Shown here: positions 21,432 to 32,618 of the stretch, in pieces
Layout: each line of letters starts with the position of its first letter
Numbering within the stretch: the stretch's first letter is position 1
DNA from: Bullera alba
Taxonomy: Eukaryota; Basidiomycota; Tremellomycetes; Tremellales; Bulleraceae
Length of the DNA: 64,000 nt
NCBI GenBank assembly: GCA_001600095.1
Contig: BCIX01000004.1
Location: 1,306,586-1,370,585 of the forward strand
Direction of reading: 5' to 3'
Notes under the pieces: model-generated
Told to the model about the DNA's origin: nothing
Database searches by the model: none
Seen by the model: only the letters and a program-made list of their open reading frames with translations
Position numbers and translations under genes: made by a program

Positions 21432-24400
21432 TTGACAACATCCAAAGGACCCCAGATGTCTTCCGCAAGAGTGACCTCGCCCCATCGCGAATCACATCTC
21501 GCGTCGTCTTCCCAACTTCGCATTCAGCATCAAGGCGTGCACCAACCCCTCAATCCCAACAGCATCCATCGCCCGAGGATGCCCATAGCGGAGAGCTCCC
21601 AGTCCGCAGGAACCACTGTCGACCGGCGCTACGCCCCAAAGTACTCTCATGGTCACATGGACGATGGGCTCAGGCGACATTCGGAGATCTCCAACCAAAC
21701 GACCTCTACGGTAGAATCCGCGTCGACACCACCACGTACCCCACCGCTTCCTCACGCTCGAATCGGACATCTGCCCCAGATCCTTGTGGACAACAACGCC
21801 CCCGCCGAGCCCTATCGTGGAGACACGTCTCGGCCGCGTGATTTGAGACGAGTGCGTAGTGCGGAACGGACGCGAAGCTGGGCAGAGGAGGTACAGCGTC
21901 ATCAAACGAAAGAGGAGAAAAAGGCCTCGAGGCGCAATCTCACAGTCAGGCCTGCGCCATACGTAGATACATGTGAGCAAAGCCAGTAGTGGTGTTGGGT
22001 GATCCGCTGACGACGGTGCCAGGGACCATCAGTGCAGAGTTGATAGACTCACATCTAGCGGAGTTGTCACCTCATGGAGCCTATACGGATCTCACCTCGG
22101 ACTTGCCTACGGCAGCAAGTGTCATCTCGAATCTGTCAAAGAAATCACTGAGACTAGTGTCTAGCGATGAAGAGTCTGTTGGGGAGGATGAGCAGAAGGA
22201 CAGAAAGATGTCGAGCTGGAGTCGACGGAGATCAAGCGATTCGCGACAGCCGCATAACCAGCAATCACAGCGCGCACCGCCCAAGACGCGGCAGATTGAG
22301 CCAAAGACAACCTCCGTGGCAACAACAACGTCTGCCCACAGGGAACCGTCGGACCGAACCAGTGCCGGCCCTGTAATCCCTAGCAAACCCGCCCTGCCGA
22401 AACCCACCGTGATGAGCATCGACGACATCGTGCGGAAGCACTCGAGCGCAATGGCGAGCGCCGAGGCTGCAGCAAGGGATAAGGCGCGGAAGAGCCTGGG
22501 ACTGTCGCCAAAGTCGCCCACACGAGACATCGCTGGAGACAAATCTCCTCTGATACCAAACAGATCGGCCAGCGTCCACGACTCGACTCCCGCAGGTGCT
22601 GCCAGTATCACAATAGGGAGCCCTGTTTCTCTAGCTAGCCGAAGAGACTGGTCTGGCCCCAGGACCTCCGAGCTCGAGAAGCATCAGCGCCGTCGCAAGC
22701 ACGACTCGACACCGCCCATCCCGCCTCGATCATCGTCCTCACCGCGGGCTAGCATGATACAGCCGCCTCGGCCCAAGACTATGTTTGGTCTAGGAATTGG
22801 CGAGGATGACACCCAGTCCAGCGCGGACAGCGTCATCGCTGGAGCGATCATGAGTCAGGCTCTACTAGATAGACTGGAGAAAGGCTCAACTCCATCATCA
22901 CCGGATCCCACGATATCAGCATCGCCCAAAGCGATCCGCCTCTCGCAATTGGATCCCATGGGCGTCACCGAGCTCAATCGCCAGACGTCATCCCCCACGC
23001 CGAGATTGAAAAGGAGGTCACTCAACTCGCCCTCTCCTCGACCAATGTCCAGTCCGGAAGACCATGCAATGGCAGTCTACCTCTCGTCGGCGCGTCTGAA
23101 TCGATATGTACATCTCCCCCGGCCATTCCCGGAGAGACCACTCAAAGTCTCAATAGCGGAAGTCGGCCAGGCTACAGGGACGCCAGTGCTCGTCTTCCTC
23201 GGCCTCGGATGTGTGCGATACCTCATAGCCCTGTTCGACGACCTGGCCAAGGCTTTGAAACTCCGCTTGATCTGTATCGACAGGTGGGGGTATGGCAAGA
23301 CGGACAATGTCCCGGAGGAGAATAGGACGACGGCGTCGTGGGCGATGGTTGTGGAGAGGGTTCTGGCGGAGTTGGATATCGACCACTTTCGGATAATAGC
23401 ACACAGTGCCGGATGTCCCTACGCTGCAGCAGTGGCACTAAGGCTTGGCCATAGAGTAAAGGGGAAATTGAACTTCCTAGCTCCTTGGGTCAAAGCAGAC
23501 ACCGATGGAGGTGAGTCTAACGTTGGTCGCCGGGAGTCGAGACTGATCATGGATTTAGGGTACAAATGGCTCAAATGGGTTCCAAACGGTGTGATCAAAG
23601 GCGCAGTAGCGGCCGAATGGAGGTTGCAGTCGTATAGGCTGGGAAAGCCACCACCACTTGTCCATCGTCCAATCTCGCACATCGCCGAGACCCCCTCCTC
23701 CACTAGGCTCTCGCCGGAGAGATCCTGGAGTGAGGGCGTAAAGGGCGTACAGCAGCGAAAAGACTCTAACCGACACACCTTCCACGGTGGATCGCCAGAA
23801 GTCCGTGGACCGTCCTTGATGCGACGAGCCTCACAGGTGCTCTCGGGTAGAGTGGAGTCGACGGCCATAGCGGGAGTTGCAGCTTCAACAGTGGGGGTGG
23901 AAACGCGAAGTGCGACCCCGCCAAAGTCGAGACTGCGAAATCTGAGGAGTTTGACACCACTGCGAACACATTCCGAGACTGGCACTCAGCCTACCACTAC
24001 GCCATCTACATCCTTGTCTTCGAACGCGACCTCGTCCGAGTTGCAATCCCCGCATCATGATGTGACCCTGAGCTCGGTCGCTCAGATCGGATTAACCGAG
24101 GGTTTTGATCCATCTACAACCACGGCCGACTTGCAATATCTCGCACTTCCCCACATCGACAGGATGACGCTCGACGACACCGCCTCGTCTCCCTCCACCA
24201 CCGACAAGCCAGTCACTGGACCGGCATTGACGCACGCGCTCATGCAGGCCTCTCATGCGGAATGCGAGCCTGGAACGACAAAGGACCTCTTGACGATCGT
24301 CCTGAACAAATCGGCCCAAGGCGATGAAGGGGGATATATCGGTGTCACCAACCCCGTCTCCGTGTGGTGGGGGGATGAGGACGAGAAGATCTCGGAGAAG

Positions 24401-24604
24401 AGCATACGGTGGTTGGAGAAGGGTTTGGCGCAGAGCGGTGCGCAGGTCGAGGTCAATGTCGTCCAAGGGGAGGGACACAATCTGATGACTTGTTCGCAAG
24501 TCATGTGTGAGGTGTTCTTGGGCATCTACAAGGATGTCAAGGTGGAATCAGCGTCGGGGTCATTTCAACCGAGGTCGCGAGAGGGTCATCCTCGAGCGCG
24601 ATGA
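21432..24604 (+). CDS. Alpha/beta-hydrolase with long disordered N-terminus and large internal insertion
   Basis: Starts MTTSKGPQMSSARVTSP; the first intron begins GTGAGCAAAGCC at about 21971 and ends at the CAG before 22021. Residues 1-540 are Ser/Pro/Arg-rich and disordered. The hydrolase core then starts: PVLVFLGLGCVRYLIALFDDLA, RLICIDRWGYGKTDNV and FRIIAHSAGCPYAAAVAL, with the nucleophile Ser in H-S-A-G (first Gly of GxSxG replaced). After KWVPNGVIKGAVAAEWRLQSY come about 240 disordered residues. The fold then resumes with NPVSVWWGDEDEKIS (acid Asp) and VVQGEGHNLMTCSQ (catalytic His). A 48-nt in-frame stretch at 23511-23558 (GTGAGTC to TTTAG) is probably an intron that happens to lack a stop. 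The TGA is at 24602-24604. Substrate unknown; lipase or esterase activity is plausible. Confidence 0.78.
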
Positions 24605-25024
24605 GGACGGCCGGACGAAAACTGGGATGGAGAGATCGCCGTGCCTGGCCAATCGCATGCCGTCATTCGGTAAGATTCGCCGTGTTATTGCCGCACGTCG
24701 AGCCGCGGCCGAGATGAAGTTCTTTGGAGGTGTTGTGGAGATTCCGATAAATCCTCTTTCCATGTCAGACTCTCTTCTGCTTGTCTCGATAAGAGTGCGA
24801 TGCATCCCTAGCGAGGGGTTGTATATGTACTCGACATCACCAGCAATTCCTTGATCCTTTCTGTACTTTCACCATTGCCATTTTTGACCGTTTCCACCTC
24901 TGCGGACCTTCAGCACTCCCGCTCCGATATAGCGGAGCCACAATATCTAGACGTCAGATCGACACAACGAGTCGACTCAACACGATCGCATCACATCGAC
25001 TTCAATCTCAACAACAGCACTATA
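24605..25024. promoter_or_regulatory. Intergenic, promoter of the monocarboxylate-type transporter
   Basis: 420 bp between two plus-strand genes. The leader before 25025 is CA-rich. The overlapping alternative frame at 24507-24854 is not supported. Confidence 0.35.
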
Positions 25025-26807
25025 ATGAGCGGATCTACTTCGCCTCTGCGGAGCAAAAGCCCCTTGCCATCGACCGAGTTGCCCCATGTGGAGAGGACAC
25101 CCACGCCGTATCTATCGGCTTCATCGCAATCTGCCTTTCCGGCACTCTCGACATCGATCAGCGGCGCCAGTCGGAGATTGCACAAGATCCCTACCAGAAA
25201 CGATGGATATGACAACATTCCAGCCCCGCTGCCTTCGGACCCGCAAGAGCTCGAGAGGAGGTTGACAAATGATCCAGATATTATGGGACAAATGGTCGCA
25301 GATGACATTGGACCGCCTCCGGAAGGTGGCTACGACGCCTGGAGTTGTGTTGCCGGAGCTTTCTTCTTGATCTTCTGTATTTTCGGATTCAGTGAGTCTC
25401 GACTCAACCTGCCAAGGTGATAAGAGCTGACGATCGGTGATCCAGCAACGAGTTTCGGTCAGCTACAATCGTACTACTTGGAGAATCAATTGAAGGACTA
25501 TTCGAAGTCAGAGGTCGCGTGAGTCTCAGTGCTGTCGCTTAAATGAGAGTTGAGGCTTACCCTGCACATAGCTGGATATCGTCGATACAAACTGTGCTAC
25601 TGTTCTCCGGATCGATATTCGCTGGGCGATACTTTGACTCTCACGGCCCTCGACTATTGGCCATTGTCGGAACGCTCCTGTCTTTCGGCTCGCTCATCGG
25701 TGTCGCATTCTGCAAGACCTATTGGCAATTCTTCCTCGCTCACGCCGCGTTCGGTGCTTCCGGCTCGTGTCTTTACTCTCCGGGCGGAGCCGTGGCGGGG
25801 CATTGGTTCTTGCGGAAACGGAGCACGGCGGTGGGAATCGTCGTCACTGGGAGTGGATTGGCAGGTGTCATTTACCCGATCGCCCTGCACAAACTCCTTG
25901 ACCAGCTCAAATTCCGGGACGCGATCCTCATCATCGCAGGGATGAACGCCGCTCTGATGATCCCATCATCGTTCCTCATCAAGGCGAGACTGCCACCGAG
26001 GACGCCACCCCCGCTCAAGAGTCTGCTTGGACCGTGGAGCGAGCCGCGATATGTCTGCCTCGTCCTCGGCGTGTTCTTCCTCATGATGAAGTGGGTGTCA
26101 GGCTGGATTTAACCTCAGCGGTGTAGACTGACGTATCACTTGGTAGCTCTTTGTCGCCATATTTCAACGCACCGATTTATGCCAGTTCGAACGCCATTCC
26201 GCAATACATCCTCGACTACTCGATCGCCATTTTGCAAGCTGGCGGCGCGGTCGGCCGTTTGACCTCGGGCTTCCTGTCGGACAGGTTCGGCGTGTGGAAC
26301 ATGTACGTCTTTGCCGCCTGTGGGATGTTTGTGTCACTCCTGGCGTTCTGGGTACCGACAAACGAACCGGTTCCAGTGGTGATCATCGGTTTGATCCTAT
26401 ATGGGTATTTCAGTGGATTCTGGATTTCGTCCGTCGGAGCGACTTGCGGTGCTGTCAGCCCGACGAGAGAGTATGGCATGCGGTTGGGAATGTTATGGTC
26501 GCTGAGCAGTATTGGCGTTTTGGCCGGTCCGCCCATCTGTGGAGGTGAGTCACCCGAGTGGACGGTAGAGGGAATATAGGTGCTGATGGGAACTCGTTTA
26601 GTGCTCGTTACTGCGAACGATCAAAAATTCACATATGCCGCCATCTTCTGCGCGGCAACCAGTATAATTGGGACTATACTCTCAGTACTGCCCGTCATCA
26701 CGAGGATGATCGCCGTGGGTACATTGCGGTATCAGGACAGATTACGTTCAGAGGAGAAAGAGGGGAAAGAGGCCAGGGACATTGAGTCGGGAGATTCATC
26801 GCACTGA
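25025..26807 (+). CDS. MFS monocarboxylate-type (MCT) transporter
   Basis: Fungal monocarboxylate-porter homologue (family of Mch1-5/Esbp6), a plasma or organelle membrane transporter. After about 100 polar residues the MCT entry motif appears as DIGPPPEGGYDAWSCVAGAF, close to the family's D-x-G-x-x-W signature. Exons then give STSFGQLQSYYLENQL, WISSIQTVLLFSGSIFAGRYFDSHGPR, SCLYSPGGAVAGHWFLRKRSTAVGIVVTGSGLAG, VGRLTSGFLSDRFGVWNMY, and a last helix pair AAIFCAATSIIGTILSVLPV. Introns occur after IFCIFGF, after SEVA, after LMMK and after PPICG; all have canonical ends. The TGA is at 26805-26807. The substrate cannot be told; yeast relatives include riboflavin and unknown monocarboxylate transporters. 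Confidence 0.85.
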
Positions 26808-27294
26808 TCTGTTGGACCATCACAACGTTGTATTTGTACCCTATATATAATAGAACGCATAGATGCTTGACTGGGCAGTACCACCACCTGCCTTGCAGTG
26901 CAACCGGTCATGCAGGTCTCCCTGAAGTCATAGCTTGCAGCACTTCGGGTGCAGCGCTGTGCAGCCGTGCTCCCCGCTCCACCGTCTACGTCGATCGAGT
27001 TGCCACCCAACTCAATGATCGCGCGCTAGGCGGACATGACCGCCTCAAAGTTGACGCGACTAAAATACGCGGACCAGCAACCTGGCAGTAGCTAGTAGAC
27101 GCGAACGATCAATGTTGATTTTGTCTTTGCCTCTACGCCCAGCTAGACAGTGTTCAGCCCGCCAATCTCCCCCTACCGCTCAAGTAATCCAGTCCCGGCC
27201 TTGGACCTTTGCTTGGAATGGCCTGATTTCGGGACATCGCGCCTCCAGTATCAGTTTCACGCTATCACTTGCAGATCTCACGCCCCGACTTGCA
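26808..27294. promoter_or_regulatory. Intergenic before MUS81
   Basis: 487 bp. A TATATATAA stretch at about 26842-26850 lies just 3' of the transporter stop and suits a polyadenylation region. The MUS81 frame is open upstream of 27295 as far as 27112, but the family N-terminus starts at 27295. Confidence 0.35.
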
Positions 27295-30200
27295 ATGCCG
27301 CCCAAACGGCCACCTTGCGGTAACCCGCTCTTCCTGTCCTGGGTCGAGGGTGAGTAAGAGTTGAGAACATCTTCCAGCGCGTATACTGACATACCAGTGG
27401 TCTAGAACTCCGAGAACAAGCTAGAGAAAAGGGGTCAAAGGCCTTTGAAAGCTATTCCAAAGCAGCGCGATCGCTCTCACTCTGCCCCGTCGTCTATGCC
27501 AGGCCAAGGGAGTTGATCGTCCTGACGGGTATCGGAGCGAAGACGATCCAGACCCTCGAAGCGAAGTATAGGGCGTATTGCCAGGAAAACGGTCTTCCAG
27601 CGCCAGACAGTCCACCTCGTAAGTCCAACCGAACCCTTGGGTTCAGATCCAAGGTGGACGATGACTGTTGTTGAGGTTCGATTTAGGAAAGGCACCAGCC
27701 AAAGCATCGAGCTCGGGAACTGCAGCCAGGAAAGCGCCTCGCGCCAATGCCCTCTCCTCGGATGACGGTGGCACAGGATCAGAGGCAGAGATGGAGCCTG
27801 TCAAGAAACGCAAAAAGACCACTGGTACTGGAACCAAAGCCCCAGCAGAAAAGCCCCCAAAGCAGCCCAAGACCTATATCCCGGCCAAAGACTCAGGAGG
27901 GTATGGCATCCTGATGGGGTTGGTGCTGGCGATTGAACGGCCCCACTTGAGCACTCAGGTGTTCTTGTCGAAACCCGAGTTGATCCGAAAGGCCCAGCCG
28001 TACTCCGAGACGAGCTATGATCATTCGGAAAAGGGGACCTATCACTCTGCGTGGTCGTCGATGAAGACGTTGGTGGGAAAAGGATATGTCTACGTCACGG
28101 GTAACCCCCAAAAATACTGCTTGACAGAAGAGGGATAGTGAGTGCCAAGTCCAACGATATCACATAGCTCCCCTGCAATTTGCATCTTGAATGCCGAGCT
28201 GATGATCATGAATAGTGAAGTGGCATGTGCGATCAGAGCATTGTTGCCTGAATTCGCCCATATGCCCAAACATCCCTTCATTCACGATCCCACGGATGTC
28301 ATAGCGAGTCGCATCATGGGTCCCGCTCCCACCGCAGATCGCACGCTAGGCTCTGCGCCCACGTACCCAGGTTTGGATGGCAGTCTTGCTGCCCCTGAGA
28401 AGAGACGATCTAGTGGCAGTAAATTCCACTTTTGGTACATTGGTGAGCTGCTTGAAGACTGAAGAATTGCCAGCTTACGCTAACCATTCACCGCAGACTC
28501 GGCGGGCAATCGCGTTACATCTTTGACTGCCGCTACGGTCCGACTCGATTCGAAGGATTATATCCCCCTACGCAAGCTTGAATTCTGCGACGACCAACGA
28601 GGACATCCTTTTGCCGCGGCTCTGAAGCTTGTTGAAAGAGCTCCTCCTGGCAAAGGACCCAATGGCCAGCAAACTTGGTATGGGTATACAGAGGAGGAAA
28701 GTGCCCCTCCGATCTGCAGCAAGTTTGAGCAAGGGCCATCACCTCCCGCCTCTATCAGACCCGCTGCCCGCCCGGTCCCCGCTCCGACGGCATCTAGAGC
28801 ATTGGCTTACGAGGTTGAAGATGACGACGATTGGGTGGCTTCGCCCGCACATGTGTCCTTGACAGTAGCTGGACCATCGAAGAAACGGGTATCGGAGATT
28901 TATCCCTCCCCCCCGCGATCCCGCCTGTTGGACGAGTTCGACCCAGCTCCCCGGACCGCACCTGGACGTAGTAAATTACGTCGCTCGATCGCCGTGACCA
29001 GAACCCCGACCTTCCTCAACGAGAATGCCATTGCCGGACCGTCCACCTCGGCGTTCAAACTGCCTCACGCGTCATCACACGACAACCTCTCACACCCGCC
29101 AAATCCACCGAGGACTTTGACGAGAACGCCGACTTATCTCAACGAGACCGCTATTGCTGGGCCATCCCGCTCGGCAACATCGGCACCGAAACTCCCAAGA
29201 TTATCATCCCATGTCACGCCTCTGCACCCGCTAGACCAAGTCGAAGCACCTGCCAATGTGGGCACGGGCGGTATTCCCAATTTCAACATTGACAAGGCCT
29301 TGATCTTCCCCGCTGGATCGTACGAGGTGATCCTGATTCTCGACACGAGAGAGGTCGAGTCGCGAGACCACAGGGATCGGATATCGGAAAAGTTGGCGGA
29401 TAAGGGGGTAGCAGTGGAAACGCGGGCCTTGAGACTCGGGGACGTGTGTTGGATCGCAAGGCGTCACGATGGACTCGGTGGAGAAGAGGACGAGTGCGTC
29501 TTGGATTACGTGTTGGAGAGGAAGAGGCTGGATGACTTGGTCTCGAGTCTCCGGGACGGGCGTTACACAGAGCAATGTGTGAGTCACGGTCTGTCGAGTG
29601 GAAAGTGGTGCTGGGATTGACGGGATGAGTAGCATCGCCTGGGCAACTCCGGTATTGGCCACGTGTGGTACCTGGTGGAAGAATGGCAGACTGCCCACCA
29701 CATGGAAGTATCCGGTTTACAGATCATGACGGCAAAGTCTCAGATCCAGGTGCACAACGGCTTCTTCTTGAAAGAAACACATCGACTGTCCGAGTCGATC
29801 GACTTCTTGGTCACAATGACAAAAGTGATCAAAAGCCAATTGGAGCGTCAAGACCTGTACATCATCCCCACGCAATACCTCTCTCGGTCGACCTACCTCC
29901 CGCTCAAGCGCTCGCTCAAGGCGACCGACCCGGAGACGACCTTTCACACCAGTTTCGAGGCGTACCAGGATCTCAATGACAAATCGGCGTCAATGACCCT
30001 GAGAGATAAATTCGCCAGAATGCTCTTGTGCATCAAGGGTATGAGTCCGGAACGCGTGAGCGCGGTGCTTGATCAATTTGAGACGCCTAGGGAGTTGTGG
30101 GAGGCCCTGGTCCGGAGAGTGAGGGAAGAGGAGGAATGGCAAAGGCGAAATGGCGACCAGGGGGACGAGGACGGTCTTGGTGGAGTAGGGAAACCAAAGC

Positions 30201-30352
30201 CAAAGAAGAAGGATGCGAGGCGAGGCCCAGAGCTGTTCTTCGCGGATAGAGTTCAAGGCGATGGAAGGAGGAAGATTGGAGATGCGCTCAGCAGAGAAGT
30301 GCGTCGTCGACTGGATGGTTTGAGGGTGATTATGCTGATGAGATCTGGGTAG
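27295..30352 (+). CDS. MUS81: Mus81 structure-specific endonuclease subunit
   Basis: Catalytic subunit of the Mus81-Eme1/Mms4 nuclease that cleaves 3' flaps, replication forks and Holliday-junction intermediates in the nucleus. The start MPPKRPPCGNPLFLSWVE and the next exon LREQAREKGSKAFESYSKAA form the N-terminal HhH domain (LIVLTGIGAKTIQTLEAKY). A winged-helix region (KDSGGYGILMGLVLAI...) spans an intron. The ERCC4 nuclease follows: ILDTREVESRDHRDRI, GDVCWIARR and the active-site VLERKRLDDLVSSLRDGRYTEQ, matching the ERK-xx-D motif. It continues with NSGIGHVWYLVEEW, VHNGFFLKETHRL and a C-terminal HhH (CIKGMSPERVSAVLDQF). Five introns join in phase. The linker carries a duplicated segment of about 34 residues (28.98-29.23 kb). 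Some linker parts are basic (KKRKKTTGTGTK), a likely nuclear signal. Confidence 0.93.
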
Positions 30353-30735
30353 ATGTACAAGATCTTCATGGGCGTCAAGATCTGAGTCAGCTGGGGAAAC
30401 GGACTTGCCGGTAGTCTCGGGTGTTCAAGCTTGTGATCGTCTTGATAGCGCAACTTCTTGGCCAGTATCATATTGCTTCACCACTTGGTCCACCTTGCAG
30501 TTGCGCATTGCCTCCCGCAAAGAGGTACCTCCTGTCAGCTTCAGTAGTAATGAATTTTAGGACGCTTGTCAGCGTCATGCCTTGTGTATTTAACGCTTGT
30601 ATTGTAATGTGAGCGATATGTCAATGTAACTAATCACAGCAGTCAATTTGATGATAGTCCCGAAGAGCTGTGCAAGTCTGTCCTTGCTCGTCTCGCGCCA
30701 ATGTCACCTGGCCACATAACAACTTGGCGTGCATT
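30353..30735. other. Convergent gap between MUS81 and the AN1 gene
   Basis: 383 bp of 3' flanks. It is AT-richer than the genes, with nothing else supported. Confidence 0.3.
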
Positions 30736-32140
30736 CTAAGCAATGATGCAGTCCTTCTTGTCCTTGCTCCCCCCTTTACCGCCCCCGCTCCCACTCGCGC
30801 TGCCACTCCGGCGGGAAGCCTCTTTCTGACCGACCAGCTCGGCGTACTTGAGCTAAGCATGCTCAAATCAACGTCCATCCAGGGGTATGAGGGGTTACGC
30901 GGACCGATGGCATGACCAAATCACCGGTTCAAAGGAACTCGCCGCGATCGGCTAGGCGGTAAGGAGTCGAAGTCTCACCTCCTCGGCCTTTGTCAATAGA
31001 CCTTTATCGTGTCTCGCCTTGAGGGCCTGTATTTGGGATTGAACTTCGGCATTTGCGCGTCTACAGATACAGCAGATCAGCACGGTGAAGACTCTAAGAT
31101 TGGATCAAGCTCACTTTTCAGTCTTGGTCTTGACGAAAGGCACTTTGACATCCTGCCCTGCTCGCTTCATCGCAGCTGCAGCTGCAGCCGCGCGGACGTC
31201 TAGCGAAGTCGAGGTGGAGGGCTGTGATGTCGTAGGCTGGGCAGAGACCGTTTGGGGCCTAGAGGGTGTGGGAGCTGAAGACGAAGGGGCTGATTTCGGA
31301 GGCTGCATTGAAGGTGGGAGTAGACGAGAGATGCCACCTTTGGTCGATGTATTACCGCCAGTGGAGGACGATGCGATGGCGTTCGGCTGAGGCGTGGCAG
31401 TACGCGAGCCTAGAGGTGTTGTGGAAGGTGAACAAACGTGTGAATTGGTATGACGATGTGAGGGGCAAAACTGGTGACCGCAAGACTGATCCAGAAATGT
31501 GTCAGTGGTCGATGTCATACAGGTGGAGGATCAGGAGTACTCACACCACACTTCATCTGAACGACCAACAGCTTTTGACACCCCTTCTTCCAGCACATCT
31601 CCCCTCGCTCCTTTCTCCGCTTGAGCTCCTCCCTCCGCCTTGCCTCGCCGCCTTCAAAGCCCACACACGTCCCGCTGAGGATGTGCCGCTCCACGGCCTC
31701 GTTGGGGCCTTTCCCAGGGACAGTGTTGACGACATTGTTGCAAAGTGGACATTGAGGCGCTATACGATCCACCATAGACGGTGGTAAGGGGGCCTTGCAA
31801 TCATGGACTGAGGGGAGGAAATGGGGTTGACAGTATGTCTGATGGCAGGCTGGGCACTGTGTTGAGTCAGCTTTGTCATAGCAGCAGGCGAGGCAGCTGA
31901 ATTAAGACGTCATGATGAAGTATAGGGAAGGGGGAGATTGAGGCGTGACAGACCGTTTGCCCAACACTTCTCGAAGATAGCGAGGACACAGCAGCTTGTA
32001 TGGCCGGTGGCAATAAGGGCACAAGGAGGGGGAAAACTCACGCTGAAGGGTAGAAAGTCATGCAGATGACATGCCGCGTGATGACACTGCGCTCCGAGAA
32101 ACATCATCTCAGAGCGGTCATTGTTAGCTACTGCAGCCAT
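30736..32140 (-). CDS. Tandem AN1 zinc-finger protein (ZFAND2/Cuz1 type) with C-terminal CaaX box
   Basis: Proteasome/Cdc48-associated stress protein family (human AIRAP/AIRAPL, yeast Cuz1). Exon 1 gives MAAVANNDRSEMMFLGAQC, HHAAC and DFLPFS. The phase-correct acceptor (CAACACAG) joins to CPACHQTYCQPHF, completing the first AN1 finger with LPSVHDC. The second finger is CWKKGCQKLLVVQMKC / CGHQFCPSHRHTNSHVC, again across an intron. The middle has CPLCNNVVNTVPGKGPNEAVERH, typical of the family. A Ser/Pro-rich linker, an Ala-rich helix (AAAAAAAMKRAGQDVKVPFVKTKTEK) and a Gly/Ser/Lys tail follow. The protein ends KKDCIIA before the TAG at 30736-30738, a CaaX-type prenylation signal as known for AIRAPL. 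The fit to the two-finger family is strong; prenylation is inferred. Confidence 0.85.
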
Positions 32141-32618
32141 AGCGAGCGTGTGTAGAGCTGATGAAATGGGCCTTGCTGGGTAATCGATGTTGTGGTGGTG
32201 AACTCTACAGGCGGCGGGTAGTGTTGGACCGACGGAAAGCTGGATGATCGGAGGAGTGCAATAGGACAAGGTAGATCAGACCGTTTCCATTTTATGTAGC
32301 CTTTCGAGGTTCGCTTGCCTGTCGATCGATGCTTTGTAAGTCAAGTCAAGGGAGTACTAGTCAACGCTGAATCAGCGTTCGAGGTTGACGTTTGCGTGCG
32401 AGGGGACGTTTGCCAGCGAATTCGACAACAGACCGGGGCTCGGGCTTGGCTCGGATTTGCCACCCAGCCAGGGGCGGTGATCGGCTCAGGCACGTCCAGG
32501 GCCACGTGGCAACACTGCCCTCTTGAGACAGGAGTCACTCACTCGTGCAGCTTGCAATCAGCCGCTATTGAGCTGGACCTTGCCTTCGTGCATGGACCCT
32601 CGGATACATCTCAGCGAC
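32141..32618. promoter_or_regulatory. Divergent promoter between the AN1 gene and the LisH-CTLH-WD40 gene
   Basis: 478 bp with CACGTG at 32503-32508 inside the palindrome gCCACGTGGc. No gene is seen. Confidence 0.4.
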
